A stretch of 64,000 nt of DNA from Cronobacter muytjensii ATCC 51329 (GTDB lineage Bacteria > Pseudomonadota > Gammaproteobacteria > Enterobacterales > Enterobacteriaceae), in assembly GCF_001277195.1 (NCBI RefSeq), contig NZ_CP012268.1:3410001-3474000 (forward strand), in the 5' to 3' direction. Both the position numbers and the translations under genes were made by a program. The notes beneath the pieces are model-generated. The model was not told the DNA's origin, did no database searches, and saw nothing but the letters and a program-made list of their open reading frames with translations. Of the stretch, positions 26,754 to 35,551 are shown in pieces (positions within the stretch are counted from its first letter, which is position 1; each line of letters opens with the position of its first letter).

Positions 26754-27989
26754 TTACTGATTACTGGCCTGCATCGCTTCTATCTGCATGGTTATCTGTT
26801 TCACCGCGTTATCGAGCGCGGTTTTCGGCTCCTGCTTGCCGGTGACGCTCAGCTCCAGCGCGGCGTTGGCCGGCGCCCAGACTTCACCCATTTCAGGAAT
26901 GCCCGGCATCGCGCTGGCGCGGGCCGCCTGTACCGCGACGGCGCTCGCTTTCTGATCGTCTTTAATCACAGGATCTTCCATCAGCGACACCAGCGGCGGG
27001 ATCTCACGGGTCGCGATGTAGCGCGTTTTCACGTACTTCGGCTGGTTGATAAACTCGATAAACTGCTGCGCCAGCGCTTTGTCTTTGCTCCAGGTGGAGA
27101 CGACATAACCTTTCACGCCGAGGAACGAGCTCATCGGCTTGCCGTCCGGCAGCGTCGGCAGCGGGGCCACGCCGTAGTTAATGCCAGCGGCTTCGTAAGG
27201 CTGGAACGCCCACGGGCCGTTAATCACCGCCGCCGCTTTTTTCTCGGTAAACAGCGAATCAATGGCGTTCAGGCCGTTATCACCGATGATGCCCGCCGGA
27301 AAGACTCCGTCGGCGTAGAATTTTTTCAGGAAGGTGACGGCTCCCACCGCGCCGGGTTTGTTCAGGCCCACATCGGTGGCATTGAACCCGCCTTTGTCGT
27401 TTTTACCGAAGATGTAGCCGCCCATCGGGCCGATAGCGCCCCAGCTGTAGTAGATCTGGTCAAACTTGGCGAGCAGGCCGTACTGGTTCTTCGCGCGCTG
27501 CGCTTTAGAGAAGTCATACCAGGCTTGCAGGCTGTCGAACGGTTTTTCGACCAAATCTTTGTTGTAGATAAGCACCAGCGTTTCGACGGCTTTCGGCACG
27601 CCGTACTGCGCGTTATCCATGCGGAACGCGGCGATGGAAGACGGCGTAAACGCGTCGGTCTGTTTTTTATCGATGCTGAGCGGCGTTAACAGCCCCTGCA
27701 CCACCGCGCCGCCCAGCTGATCGTTTGGGATCACCAGCACATCCGGGCCGATCCCCGCCGGGCCATCGAGGCGCAGCTTTTCAAGCTGCTGGGCGAACGG
27801 CATCTCCTGCATATTCACTTTCACGTCGTACTGCTTTTCAAAATCCGCCACGGCATCCTTAATTCCGGCGGATTTTTTAATGTCTTCCCAGACGTTAAGC
27901 TGTCGGGCCGCCGCCTGGACGCTGGCGCTGGTCAGCGAGCCGGTCATCAGGGCGGAAAGCACCAGGGCGGTAAGTATGTTCTTTTTCAT
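26754..27989 (-). CDS. ganO: Galacto-oligosaccharide ABC transporter substrate-binding protein (MalE-like)
   Basis: A 411-aa periplasmic binding protein with a Sec signal peptide (about residues 1-26, VQA-AARQLNVW). It has the MalE family fold, with N-terminal FEKQYDVKVNMQEMPFAQQLEKL and the AAAVINGPWAFQPY motif. The frame is open to 28016, but ATG at 27989 (MKKNILTAL) gives a standard signal peptide and is preceded by TGAGG at about 7 bp. It is the first gene of the ganOPQBA operon. The upstream region has a CRP-like site and a possible regulator site. Confidence 0.91.
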   Translation of the reverse strand: MKKNILTALVLSALMTGSLTSASVQAAARQLNVWEDIKKSAGIKDAVADFEKQYDVKVNMQEMPFAQQLEKLRLDGPAGIGPDVLVIPNDQLGGAVVQGLLTPLSIDKKQTDAFTPSSIAAFRMDNAQYGVPKAVETLVLIYNKDLVEKPFDSLQAWYDFSKAQRAKNQYGLLAKFDQIYYSWGAIGPMGGYIFGKNDKGGFNATDVGLNKPGAVGAVTFLKKFYADGVFPAGIIGDNGLNAIDSLFTEKKAAAVINGPWAFQPYEAAGINYGVAPLPTLPDGKPMSSFLGVKGYVVSTWSKDKALAQQFIEFINQPKYVKTRYIATREIPPLVSLMEDPVIKDDQKASAVAVQAARASAMPGIPEMGEVWAPANAALELSVTGKQEPKTALDNAVKQITMQIEAMQASNQ

Positions 27990-28162
27990 TATCAACCTCA
28001 TGTGAAGGTATAACAAACAGGCGGTTTTTATTGAATGTGGTCGTTCTGTTTTAAAACCCGATCGCTGTCACCACGCAGCCTGAGAAGGACAGCTTAGCGA
28101 GAGTTCATTTTGTTATACGCTACGCTGCCAACCCTGATAACTCTACAAAAAACTGTGCGTTG

Positions 28163-28178
28163 TGTGATCGTCATTACA
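28163..28178. promoter_or_regulatory. Candidate CRP site, ganO-ATPase intergenic region
   Basis: TGTGA-TCGTCA-TTACA matches the CRP consensus with one mismatch. It lies between divergent ganO and the ATPase gene, so it could activate both. Confidence 0.6.
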
Positions 28179-28266
28179 GAAATGAAAAGCGGCGATAGGG
28201 GGCGAAATCCGGGGAAGTTATAGTCATGGCACTGATTTAAAGCCGTTGCGCATCATTCCGCTGAAT

Positions 28267-28281
28267 TGTTACACGTAATAC
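28267..28281. promoter_or_regulatory. Candidate GanR motif, copy 3
   Basis: TGTTACACGTAATAC resembles the TGTGAACGTAATAC element upstream of the porin and shares the ACGTAATAC core. It lies 68 bp before the ATPase start. Confidence 0.4.
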
Positions 28282-28348
28282 AAAAAGAAGTTCAGCGCCC
28301 GTCTGTCACGCCAGCGGCCACCACGGCTTACACTTTCGAGGAACCCTG

Positions 28349-29458
28349 ATGTCCAGCATAAGACTGAGGAATGTCACCAAACGGTTCGGGAAAACCGAAA
28401 CCCTGCACAATATCAATCTCGATATTGCCGATGGCGAATTTGCGGTGTTCGTCGGGCCGTCCGGTTGCGGAAAGTCCACGCTGCTGCGCATGATCGCGGG
28501 CCTGGAAGAGGTGAGCGACGGCGAAGTGCTGATCGGCGATGAAGTCATGAACGACGTGGCGCCCGCGCACCGCGGCGTGGCGATGGTGTTTCAGTCCTAC
28601 GCGCTCTACCCGCATATGACGGTGGCGGAGAACATGGGCTACGGGCTGAAGGTCAACAAAGTGCCGAAAGATCAGATTCGTCATCAGGTGGAGATGGTGG
28701 CGAAAACGCTGCAACTCTCGCACCTGCTGGATCGCAAACCGAAGCAGCTTTCCGGCGGTCAGCGTCAGCGCGTGGCGATTGGCCGCGCGATTGTGCGTAA
28801 CCCGCAGGTGTTTATGTTCGACGAGCCGCTTTCAAACCTTGACGCCGAACTGCGCGTGGAGATGCGCCTGCATATCGCAAGGCTGCATCAGGAGATGAAA
28901 ACCACGATGGTTTATGTCACCCACGATCAGGTCGAGGCGATGACGCTCGCCGATAAAATCGTGGTGATGAACTACGGCAAAGTGGAGCAAATGGGCTCGC
29001 CGATGGAGCTCTACTACAACCCGGTGAATAAATTCGTGGCCGGATTTATCGGCTCGCCGAAGATGAATTTTCTGCCCGCGACCGTCGCGCACTGGGAAAA
29101 AGGCGCGCTGGACGTGACGCTCTCGCAGGGTAAAACGCTGCGTCTGGCGCTCGATACCGCGCCGCTGAAGCCCGGCGATGCCGTCACGCTCGGTATTCGC
29201 CCGGAGCATCTCTCGACTAACGCGCAGGCAGACGTCACCCTCACCTTTAACTGCGAGGTGGTGGAACGGCTCGGCAACAACACCTATCTGTTCGGTCAGT
29301 GTTACGGGCATGACAATGTGAAGATTTTGCTGCCCGGCGACGTGCATTTTCGCCCGTGGCAGGCTGTCGAGGTGGGCTTCAGCCCGCGCGACTGTATGGT
29401 GTTTGACGCAGACGGCCTGCGCATCAGCGCGCAGACGGACGTGCCGCACGCGCATTAA
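28349..29458 (+). CDS. Sugar ABC transporter ATPase (MalK/UgpC/MsmX type)
   Basis: A 369-aa ATPase of the carbohydrate uptake family. It has Walker A (GPSGCGKST, residues 36-44), Q-loop, signature LSGGQRQRVAIGRA, Walker B VFMFDEP, the H-loop TMVYVTHDQ and a C-terminal regulatory (TOBE) domain with GIRPEHL. It is divergent from ganOPQBA and is the only ATPase in the locus, so it should energise GanPQ. It might also serve other sugar importers, as MsmX does in Bacillus. Confidence 0.9.
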   Translation: MSSIRLRNVTKRFGKTETLHNINLDIADGEFAVFVGPSGCGKSTLLRMIAGLEEVSDGEVLIGDEVMNDVAPAHRGVAMVFQSYALYPHMTVAENMGYGLKVNKVPKDQIRHQVEMVAKTLQLSHLLDRKPKQLSGGQRQRVAIGRAIVRNPQVFMFDEPLSNLDAELRVEMRLHIARLHQEMKTTMVYVTHDQVEAMTLADKIVVMNYGKVEQMGSPMELYYNPVNKFVAGFIGSPKMNFLPATVAHWEKGALDVTLSQGKTLRLALDTAPLKPGDAVTLGIRPEHLSTNAQADVTLTFNCEVVERLGNNTYLFGQCYGHDNVKILLPGDVHFRPWQAVEVGFSPRDCMVFDADGLRISAQTDVPHAH

Positions 29459-29548
29459 TCACGCTCCGCATCGGCCCGCAACGGGCCGGTGTTTTCCTGC
29501 CTTTACGCCCCGCTTTTCGGATTTCACAAAGATCCCCTCCCCTGATTA

Positions 29549-29564
29549 CTGTATATAATACCAG
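29549..29564. promoter_or_regulatory. LexA box upstream of symE
   Basis: CTGTATATAATACCAG fits CTGT-N8-ACAG with one mismatch in the right arm and has the usual AT-rich centre. It is 41 bp before the symE start. E. coli symE is SOS-controlled by LexA. Confidence 0.75.
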
Positions 29565-29604
29565 TGATTTACGCGCTGACCTGTCATCCGTTTAAGGAGG
29601 AACC

Positions 29605-29976
29605 ATGTCGACATTATCGTTATCCGTTACCAATCCCTTCACCAGTGCCCCCGCGCAACCCGCGCCTGCGCCCGTCGAGCTGCCAGAGCCGCGCCGCATT
29701 CGCGTGAGCTACGCCAGTCGTTTTCACGACGGGGTGAATCTGGCGGCGCTCACCCTGCGCGGTCGGTGGCTGGAAGAAGCAGGGTTCCCTACCGGCACCG
29801 ACGCCGACGTAAGGGTGATGCCTGGCTGTATTGTTATTACGGCGCGCCCGCCGGAGCCAGAAGAGCCACCGGTGATGAAATCCCTGCGCCGCGTTTGCAA
29901 GTTGTCTGCCCGCAAGCAGCAGCAGGTGCAGGAGTTTATCGACGTCGTCGCCAGTAAGCGTAAAAAGGCAGAATGA
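29605..29976 (+). CDS. symE: SymE-type SOS-induced toxin
   Basis: A 123-aa protein that aligns with E. coli SymE (113 aa) over most of its length: VSYASRFHDGVN, RGRWLEEAGFPTGTDADVRVMPGCIVIT and SLRRVCKLSARKQQQVQEFI. SymE has an AbrB-like fold and is reported to affect nucleic acids. In E. coli the antisense RNA SymR and Lon keep it low. The N-terminal extension is Pro/Ala-rich. AAGGAGG lies 5 bp before the ATG and a LexA box upstream. A SymR-like RNA would be encoded on the opposite strand around 29590-29680, but I cannot confirm its promoter. Confidence 0.88.
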   Translation: MSTLSLSVTNPFTSAPAQPAPAPVELPEPRRIRVSYASRFHDGVNLAALTLRGRWLEEAGFPTGTDADVRVMPGCIVITARPPEPEEPPVMKSLRRVCKLSARKQQQVQEFIDVVASKRKKAE

Positions 29977-30004
29977 ACGCGCGCGCAGCCGCCGCGTCGC
30001 AGGT

Positions 30005-30169
30005 TTAGCGCATGTCATCACGTCGCAGCCCGACATCGCGCAGCTGCTCGTCGCTCATTCGGGTCAGTACCTGACGCGTGCGGGCGCGCAGCCGCCAGGC
30101 TTTCCAGGCGCGCCACAACAGCGTAAAGCCGATAAACGGCCGGCGGGGTCGGTTCTCATGAAATTCCAT
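30005..30169 (-). CDS. yjiS: DUF1127 small basic protein YjiS
   Basis: A 54-aa Arg-rich protein (starts MEFHENRPRRPFIGF; core MSDEQLRDVGLRRDDM). It matches E. coli YjiS, also 54 aa, and the DUF1127 signature. It is transcribed away from yjiR from a shared intergenic region, as in E. coli. GGAGAGCG precedes the ATG. DUF1127 proteins in other bacteria bind RNA or influence phosphate and C1 metabolism; the YjiS function is unknown. Confidence 0.9.
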   Translation of the reverse strand: MEFHENRPRRPFIGFTLLWRAWKAWRLRARTRQVLTRMSDEQLRDVGLRRDDMR

Positions 30170-30297
30170 CGTCGCTCTCCTGTTTAACGCAGAGCCTTAT
30201 GATGGTCGCGATCGCCGGTTGCAATACAGATTCAGAGAATATCTTTTTTGACCATACAGAATAGCGACACAGGCGGCTGAAAGGCGTATTCTGCCGT

Positions 30298-30326
30298 TAT
30301 CTGTACTGGTTTAAGTATCTGTACTG
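30298..30326. promoter_or_regulatory. Direct repeats, candidate YjiR operator
   Basis: TATCTGTACTG occurs at 30298-30308 and again at 30316-30326, in direct orientation 18 bp apart, 20 bp before the yjiR start. MocR-type regulators typically bind spaced direct repeats. ATACAG, the complement of CTGTAT, also recurs at about 30224, 30254 and 30340. Confidence 0.55.
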
Positions 30327-30345
30327 TATTAATGGAGCATACAGC

Positions 30346-31764
30346 ATGACGCGTTATCAGCATCTGGCCAGCCTGCTGGCGGAGCGTATCGAGCAGGGCC
30401 TTTATCGCCACGGAGAAAAACTGCCGTCGGTACGCAGCCTGAGCCAGGAGCATGGCGTGAGCATCAGCACGGTGCAGCAGGCATACCAGGTGCTGGAAAA
30501 CCAGCAGCTCATCGTGCCGCGCCCGCGTTCGGGGTATTTTGTCGCGCCGCGCAAAATGCAGCCGCCGGTGCCCGCGATGACACGCCCGGTACAGCGACCG
30601 GTTGAAGTCACCCAGTGGGATGAAGTAATGATGCTGCTGGACGGACGCGGTGATAAAAGCCTGACGACGTTCGGCGGCGGCGCGCCGGATATCTCGCAGC
30701 CCACGCTCAAACCGCTGTGGCGGGAGATGAGCCGCGTGGTGCAGCATAATCTTCAGGAGGTGTTCAGCTATGACGATCTCGCGGGCAGGCTGGAGCTGCG
30801 CCAGCAGATAGCGCGCCTGATGCTGGATGGCGGCGCGAATATCACCGCCGATGAGCTTATCATCACCAGCGGTTGCCACAATGCGCTCTCCGTCGCCCTG
30901 CTGGCGGTCTGCAAGCCCGGCGACATCGTTGCCGTGGAATCGCCCTGTTATTACGGCACCATGCAACTGCTGCGAAGCTTTGATATCAAAGCGATTGAAA
31001 TACCGACCGATTCGCAGACCGGCATCAGCGTCGAAGCGCTGGAACTGGCGCTGGAACAGTGGCCGATTAAAGGCGTGATCCTGGTGCCGAACTGCAATAA
31101 CCCGCTCGGTTTTATCATGCCCGAGCCACGCAAACGCGCGGTGCTGGCGCTCGCTCAGCGCCACGACATTGTGATTTTTGAAGATGATATCTACGGCGAG
31201 CTCGCCATCGATTATCCACGGCCCCGCACCATAAAATCCTGGGATATCGACGGGCGCGTCATACTGTGCAGCTCATTTACGAAAACGCTCGCCCCCGGCC
31301 TGCGGGTCGGCTGGATAGCGCCAGGGCGCTATCGCGAACGCGTGCTGCAAATGAAATATGCCGCCAGCGGCACCAACGTGCCCGCGACACAACTTGCGGT
31401 GGCGGCGTTTATCCGCGAAGGTCACTATCACCGGCATCTGCGCCGTATGCGGCTGCACTATCAGCGGCAGATGGAGATCTACACCTGCTGGGTGCGCGAA
31501 TACTTCCCGTGCGGAATTTACGTCACGCGGCCTAAAGGCGGGTTTATGCTCTGGATAGAGCTGCCGGAGAGCGTCGATATGGTCTGTGTCGCGCGCCAGC
31601 TCACGCGCCTGAAGATCCGCGTGGCCCCCGGCTCGCTCTTTTCCGCCTCGGGCAAATACCGCAACTGCCTGCGCATCAACTGCGCGCTACCGACAAGCGA
31701 GCGTCACCAGCAGGCGCTGAAGCAGGTCGGCGAGGCGCTGCATCATGCGATGGAAGAGAGCTAA
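30346..31764 (+). CDS. yjiR: MocR-family PLP-dependent transcriptional regulator YjiR
   Basis: A 472-aa fusion of a GntR-type winged helix (residues 2-68, LPSVRSLSQEHGVSISTVQQ) with an aminotransferase fold-I domain. The PLP-binding lysine is Lys313 (SSFTKTLAPGLRVGW), and Asp280 (IFEDDIYGE) contacts the pyridine nitrogen. Length and sequence match E. coli YjiR (470 aa). The target is unknown; MocR regulators often control PLP, GABA or amino-acid metabolism. The divergent yjiS gene and the direct repeats between the two suggest local control. Confidence 0.92.
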   Translation: MTRYQHLASLLAERIEQGLYRHGEKLPSVRSLSQEHGVSISTVQQAYQVLENQQLIVPRPRSGYFVAPRKMQPPVPAMTRPVQRPVEVTQWDEVMMLLDGRGDKSLTTFGGGAPDISQPTLKPLWREMSRVVQHNLQEVFSYDDLAGRLELRQQIARLMLDGGANITADELIITSGCHNALSVALLAVCKPGDIVAVESPCYYGTMQLLRSFDIKAIEIPTDSQTGISVEALELALEQWPIKGVILVPNCNNPLGFIMPEPRKRAVLALAQRHDIVIFEDDIYGELAIDYPRPRTIKSWDIDGRVILCSSFTKTLAPGLRVGWIAPGRYRERVLQMKYAASGTNVPATQLAVAAFIREGHYHRHLRRMRLHYQRQMEIYTCWVREYFPCGIYVTRPKGGFMLWIELPESVDMVCVARQLTRLKIRVAPGSLFSASGKYRNCLRINCALPTSERHQQALKQVGEALHHAMEES

Positions 31765-31816
31765 GCTTTGGATAAATCTCCTGTCGCAACATCCTGACGG
31801 GTTATATGCTTAACGC

Positions 31817-33082
31817 ATGGAAAAATTAGCTGAACTTAAGCGCGCCAAGCGTATTGCGCTCGCGCTGCTGCTGACGGCAGCGGCCACCTTTGTCACCACG
31901 CTGTTTCTGCCGCCCGGCTTCTGGGTCAGCGGCGTTAAGGCCATCGCAGAGGCGGCGATGGTCGGCGCGCTGGCGGACTGGTTCGCCGTAGTGGCGCTGT
32001 TTCGCCGGGTGCCTATCCCGTTTATCTCGCGCCACACCGCGATTATTCCGCGCAAGAAAGACCGCATCGGCGAAAACCTCGGGCAGTTTGTCCAGGAGAA
32101 ATTCCTCGATACCGACTCGCTGGTGGCGCTTATCCGTCGCCATGAACCGGCGCAGCTGCTGGGCCAGTGGCTCAGCCAGCCCGCGAACGCGCAGCGCGTG
32201 GGCCAGAACCTGGTACAGGTGATGAGCGGCTTTCTGGAGCTGACCGACGACAGCCGCATTCAGGGCCTGTTAAAGCGGGCGGTACATAAGGCGATAGATA
32301 AGGTCGACCTCACCCAGACCAGCGCGCTGATGCTGGAGAGCATGACCAAAAACAACCGACATCAGGTGCTGCTGGACGCGCTCATCGGCAGGTTAATTCG
32401 TCTGGTACAAAAGCAGAGCACGCGCGACTTTATCGCCCGCCAGATTGTCCACTGGTTACAGACCGAGCATCCGCGCAAGGCGAAAATTCTGCCGACCGAG
32501 TGGCTTGGCGAACACAGCGCCGAACTGGTTTCCAGCGCCGTCAATTCGATGCTCGACGACATCAGCCACGATCAGGCGCACCAGCTACGCCTCGCCTTTG
32601 ACCGCATCACCGTCGAGTTTATTGAAAAACTGAAAAGCGACCCGGAGATGGCCGCCCGCGCCGATGGCATCAAAGCGTACCTGAAAGAGGACGAGGCATT
32701 TAACCGCTACCTTGCAGAGCTGTGGGGCGACCTGCGCGGCTGGCTGAAGAACGACATGCAGGCCGAAGATTCCCGCACGCGCCAGCGTATCGCCGATGCA
32801 GGACAGTGGTTCGGCGAATCGCTGATGAACGACGACGCCCTGCGCGCCTCGTTCAATGAGCATCTCGAACAGGCCGCCACCAGCGTCGCGCCGGAGTTCG
32901 CGACATTCCTCACGCGCCATATCAGCGACACAGTGAAGAGCTGGGACGCGCGCGAGATGTCGCAGCAGATAGAGCTAAACATCGGCAAAGATTTACAGTT
33001 TATCCGCATCAACGGCACGCTGGTCGGCGGCACCATCGGGCTGGTGCTGTATTTGCTGTCGCAGATACCGCATCTGCTGTAA
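31817..33082 (+). CDS. yjiN: DUF445 inner-membrane protein YjiN
   Basis: A 421-aa protein matching E. coli YjiN (426 aa). Membrane segments lie at the N-terminus (about residues 13-60, including AIAEAAMVGALADWFAVVALFRR) and at the C-terminus (about 398-418), with a long helical soluble region between. This is the DUF445 layout. The function is unknown. The gene is convergent with the DUF2569 gene, whose stop is 6 bp away. Confidence 0.92.
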   Translation: MEKLAELKRAKRIALALLLTAAATFVTTLFLPPGFWVSGVKAIAEAAMVGALADWFAVVALFRRVPIPFISRHTAIIPRKKDRIGENLGQFVQEKFLDTDSLVALIRRHEPAQLLGQWLSQPANAQRVGQNLVQVMSGFLELTDDSRIQGLLKRAVHKAIDKVDLTQTSALMLESMTKNNRHQVLLDALIGRLIRLVQKQSTRDFIARQIVHWLQTEHPRKAKILPTEWLGEHSAELVSSAVNSMLDDISHDQAHQLRLAFDRITVEFIEKLKSDPEMAARADGIKAYLKEDEAFNRYLAELWGDLRGWLKNDMQAEDSRTRQRIADAGQWFGESLMNDDALRASFNEHLEQAATSVAPEFATFLTRHISDTVKSWDAREMSQQIELNIGKDLQFIRINGTLVGGTIGLVLYLLSQIPHLL

Positions 33083-33088
33083 GCCTGC

Positions 33089-33583
33089 TTAGCGCACGAA
33101 CACCTGACCGATGCGCGGCGATTTCAAAAAGTACGGGAGCCAGCACGTGACGCCGATGACCGCCGTCAGTACGCTGCGGATGCTGGCGTTATCCCAGGCC
33201 GCGCCGAACAGACTCACTGGCAGCACGGCGAACCACAGCGCGCTCACCACACCTGCCAGATAGTAGATGACCATCGCGCGGCGCGTCTGGCGTTTACGCT
33301 GAAAGAACTGCCAGCTTGCATACGCCGTGATGCCAATAAGCGCAAATAGCAACGCTACCGCGCCTGCGGCATACCACGTAATAATGCCCGAGCGGCTGAA
33401 ATATTCACTTATCGCGCTGACCAGGTCAAACAGCTCTACCGGCAAAAAAATAAGGCTGAAAATAAGCCCGGCGGCTGGCAGATACAGCAACCCGTTAATT
33501 TTACAGGCTTCAGTTTCTTCGCATGCGTGGCATAACCCCGACGCTTTGTTTGGCTCATTTTCATTGCACTGGATACACTTCAT
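33089..33583 (-). CDS. DUF2569-type membrane protein with N-terminal Cys motif
   Basis: A 164-aa protein starting with a small zinc-ribbon-like motif (CIQCNEN... LCHACEE, Cys3, Cys6, Cys18, Cys21) followed by four membrane segments at about residues 32-52, 70-95, 103-125 and 138-152. The layout matches DUF2569 (YdgK-like) proteins. The function is unknown. ATG at 33583 follows a GGGAAAG stretch. Confidence 0.8.
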   Translation of the reverse strand: MKCIQCNENEPNKASGLCHACEETEACKINGLLYLPAAGLIFSLIFLPVELFDLVSAISEYFSRSGIITWYAAGAVALLFALIGITAYASWQFFQRKRQTRRAMVIYYLAGVVSALWFAVLPVSLFGAAWDNASIRSVLTAVIGVTCWLPYFLKSPRIGQVFVR

Positions 33584-33599
33584 TTTCTTTCCCTGTTAA

Positions 33600-34223
33600 T
33601 TTCACTTAAATCAAAAAATCGCGACGTAATAATGAGAGACTACGGGTAGCATAACGCAAGCGAAGAGCGTGGCGAAGGGGATTAATGCGTGGATTGGTTA
33701 ATGGATGGGCATCGTGCCATCATTATTTCTGCGCGTAAGTGATAAGGTAAGGGTTAAGGAAGCAGGATTCAGTAGACGTTCGGCTCTTACCTGTAGTCAA
33801 TTTGGCTGCTTTTCTGGTGTGAATATTAAATTCAGAAAAAGGATTAGAAATTACTGTAATTGATTATGCGTAGCAATGTATCGCTTGAAATTAAAAGCGC
33901 GCAAATTTTAATTTATTCAATCAGTTAAGCCATCAACCATCTGTTCATTGAACGCTTTAACGAAACTCATAATATAACATCAGAATTCAAAGGAATGCAT
34001 TTCAAACTGATGCCATCTCATCACTTTCTATTTTCAAGATAAGAAAATCAGGAGTATCTTTCTTCGAGACACCAGGACTTGCTCACCGCCATAATAAAAC
34101 CTCTTTAATTACCCATTTAGAAATAAAAGGCGGCTATTCATACCAGATGAGTATTGAGCATCGAGAGGATCTCTTACATTTAGTTATTTTCATGGTCCGC
34201 TACGGTGGTGTTAAAGGAATATT
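33600..34223 (+). other. AT-rich gap with a long unassigned open frame
   Basis: About 620 bp with AT content well above the flanks. On the plus strand a frame stays open from about 33972 to 34368, with internal ATG at 34147 (MSIEHREDLLHL). It has no start in its first half and runs into the toxin gene in another frame. It may be a decayed coding sequence. I recognise no family. Confidence 0.35.
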
Positions 34224-35264
34224 ATGCTTCATCGCTATCAGGCAAGATCAATTGACAATCTTCGTTACGAGGATATTCTCCATATTCTTCATCCGAATTC
34301 AGCAGCGCATGAGCTTGCCTTTACCGCGCAGCAAAACCGGCTCATCAGCGAGTGGGATCTGCCCTTAGGCTATAGCGAGTTCGTCAATCCCTGTCGACAA
34401 ATCCATCATCAATATCCGTGGATGGCGTACAGGGATGTGCTTGCCGATATCAAATCCGGTAAGGTCGTTTTGCTGAGAAAAAGTCTCCTCGAAAATACGA
34501 TTACCGGCGTTCTGACATCCTCCGGAAGCCTGCAACATGACCTTCCTTTGTTTCTTTACTCCCGGCTCAATTACCTGATATCGCATCAGTTAAAACCCGT
34601 GACGCCCGCAGCCCCCACAGAACATGCCGAGGTCACAAAAACGATCAATAGCGAAGGTGCAGGCAGGCTTCTGGCCGCAGGTGGTATTTATAACGGTAAC
34701 AACGAAGGGTTCAGGAAAACCGCAGAGGATCTCGGCGGTCAGGCTCTCGACGGTTATAACCAGGTCATGAGTAACAAAGGGTTACTTATTGCTGCAGCGT
34801 CTGTTACCGTCGGGCTGACAATGGGGAAGATGAAATTTACTGAGGTAGAGGATCTTGAGTATTTTGGTGCCAAAGGCATTTCATCAGGCAGACAATTTGA
34901 TCCTGAACTGGCCGGCGGGCCGATTGAAAATCTGACAACGGATGGCGTGGAAATCACTCATGAGGGGGTTCAAATAGTGGAAAAACATTTGTCACGATTC
35001 GCTCCCGATCCAGGTAACGATTTTATGTTGGCCAGATTGAAAAAAATTGCTGACGGTGAATTACCAGCAGAAAAGGTGGATCTGAATTACTATACTCATG
35101 AGTGTCGGGAATATCAGCGTTATTGCAATTTAGGTTGGGAAACTGGAAGACCAGCCGATGATGCGAAAGCCTATGATTTATGGAATAATACGCATACGGC
35201 TACACTGGAAGATTACAGAATAACTGGTGATGACCTTTATCACCCGGATGCACCATTATGGTAA
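34224..35264 (+). CDS. Polymorphic-toxin-like protein with CdiA-type tRNase-like C-terminus
   Basis: A 346-aa protein. Residues 1-130 are of unknown type; 140-205 form a Gly/Ala-rich, partly hydrophobic stretch (LLIAAASVTVGLTMG). Residues about 225-346 resemble C-terminal tRNase domains of CdiA-type toxins (GPIENLTTDGVEITHEG, EKHLSRF, YTHECREYQRY, WNNTHTATLEDY), with His255, His292, Arg295 and His324 as candidate catalytic residues. The assignment is from memory of the family, not a search. AAAGGA precedes the ATG by 5 bp. It overlaps the next small gene by 7 bp, the usual toxin-immunity arrangement. No secretion gene (CdiB, VgrG, Rhs shell) is nearby. Confidence 0.6.
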   Translation: MLHRYQARSIDNLRYEDILHILHPNSAAHELAFTAQQNRLISEWDLPLGYSEFVNPCRQIHHQYPWMAYRDVLADIKSGKVVLLRKSLLENTITGVLTSSGSLQHDLPLFLYSRLNYLISHQLKPVTPAAPTEHAEVTKTINSEGAGRLLAAGGIYNGNNEGFRKTAEDLGGQALDGYNQVMSNKGLLIAAASVTVGLTMGKMKFTEVEDLEYFGAKGISSGRQFDPELAGGPIENLTTDGVEITHEGVQIVEKHLSRFAPDPGNDFMLARLKKIADGELPAEKVDLNYYTHECREYQRYCNLGWETGRPADDAKAYDLWNNTHTATLEDYRITGDDLYHPDAPLW

Positions 35265-35515
35265 ACAATACTGAATTCAACATCCTGACGCTCTTAGCGT
35301 CAAGAGACGATGTGAAATGGACCTGGTATAGTCTTGATCGCGCCATGTCACAGCGAAAAATGGAGGGAGTAGGTAACGTCGCCAGGCTTGTAAGGAATTT
35401 ACATGCAGCCGGATTAGTCGACATAACACCCTCAACGCCTGCTGGCATGGATTGCTACCATATTTCAGCGAAAGGCATACGCCTTCTAAAAGAAATCCAG
35501 AAGCAAAATATTTAA
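35258..35515 (+). CDS. Probable immunity protein, paralogue 1
   Basis: An 85-aa protein with no family I recognise for certain. Helical pattern and ending (VDITPSTPAGMDCYHISAKGIRLLKEI) suggest a winged-helix-like fold. It starts within the toxin gene (7-bp overlap), so it is coupled to the toxin and is the best immunity candidate. Two related sequences follow in tandem; the shared core is LDRAM-RRKMEGVGNVA. Confidence 0.65.
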   Translation: MVNNTEFNILTLLASRDDVKWTWYSLDRAMSQRKMEGVGNVARLVRNLHAAGLVDITPSTPAGMDCYHISAKGIRLLKEIQKQNI

Positions 35516-35551
35516 CTGCAGTGGCATATGGTTCAGTCCGGACGCACTGAA

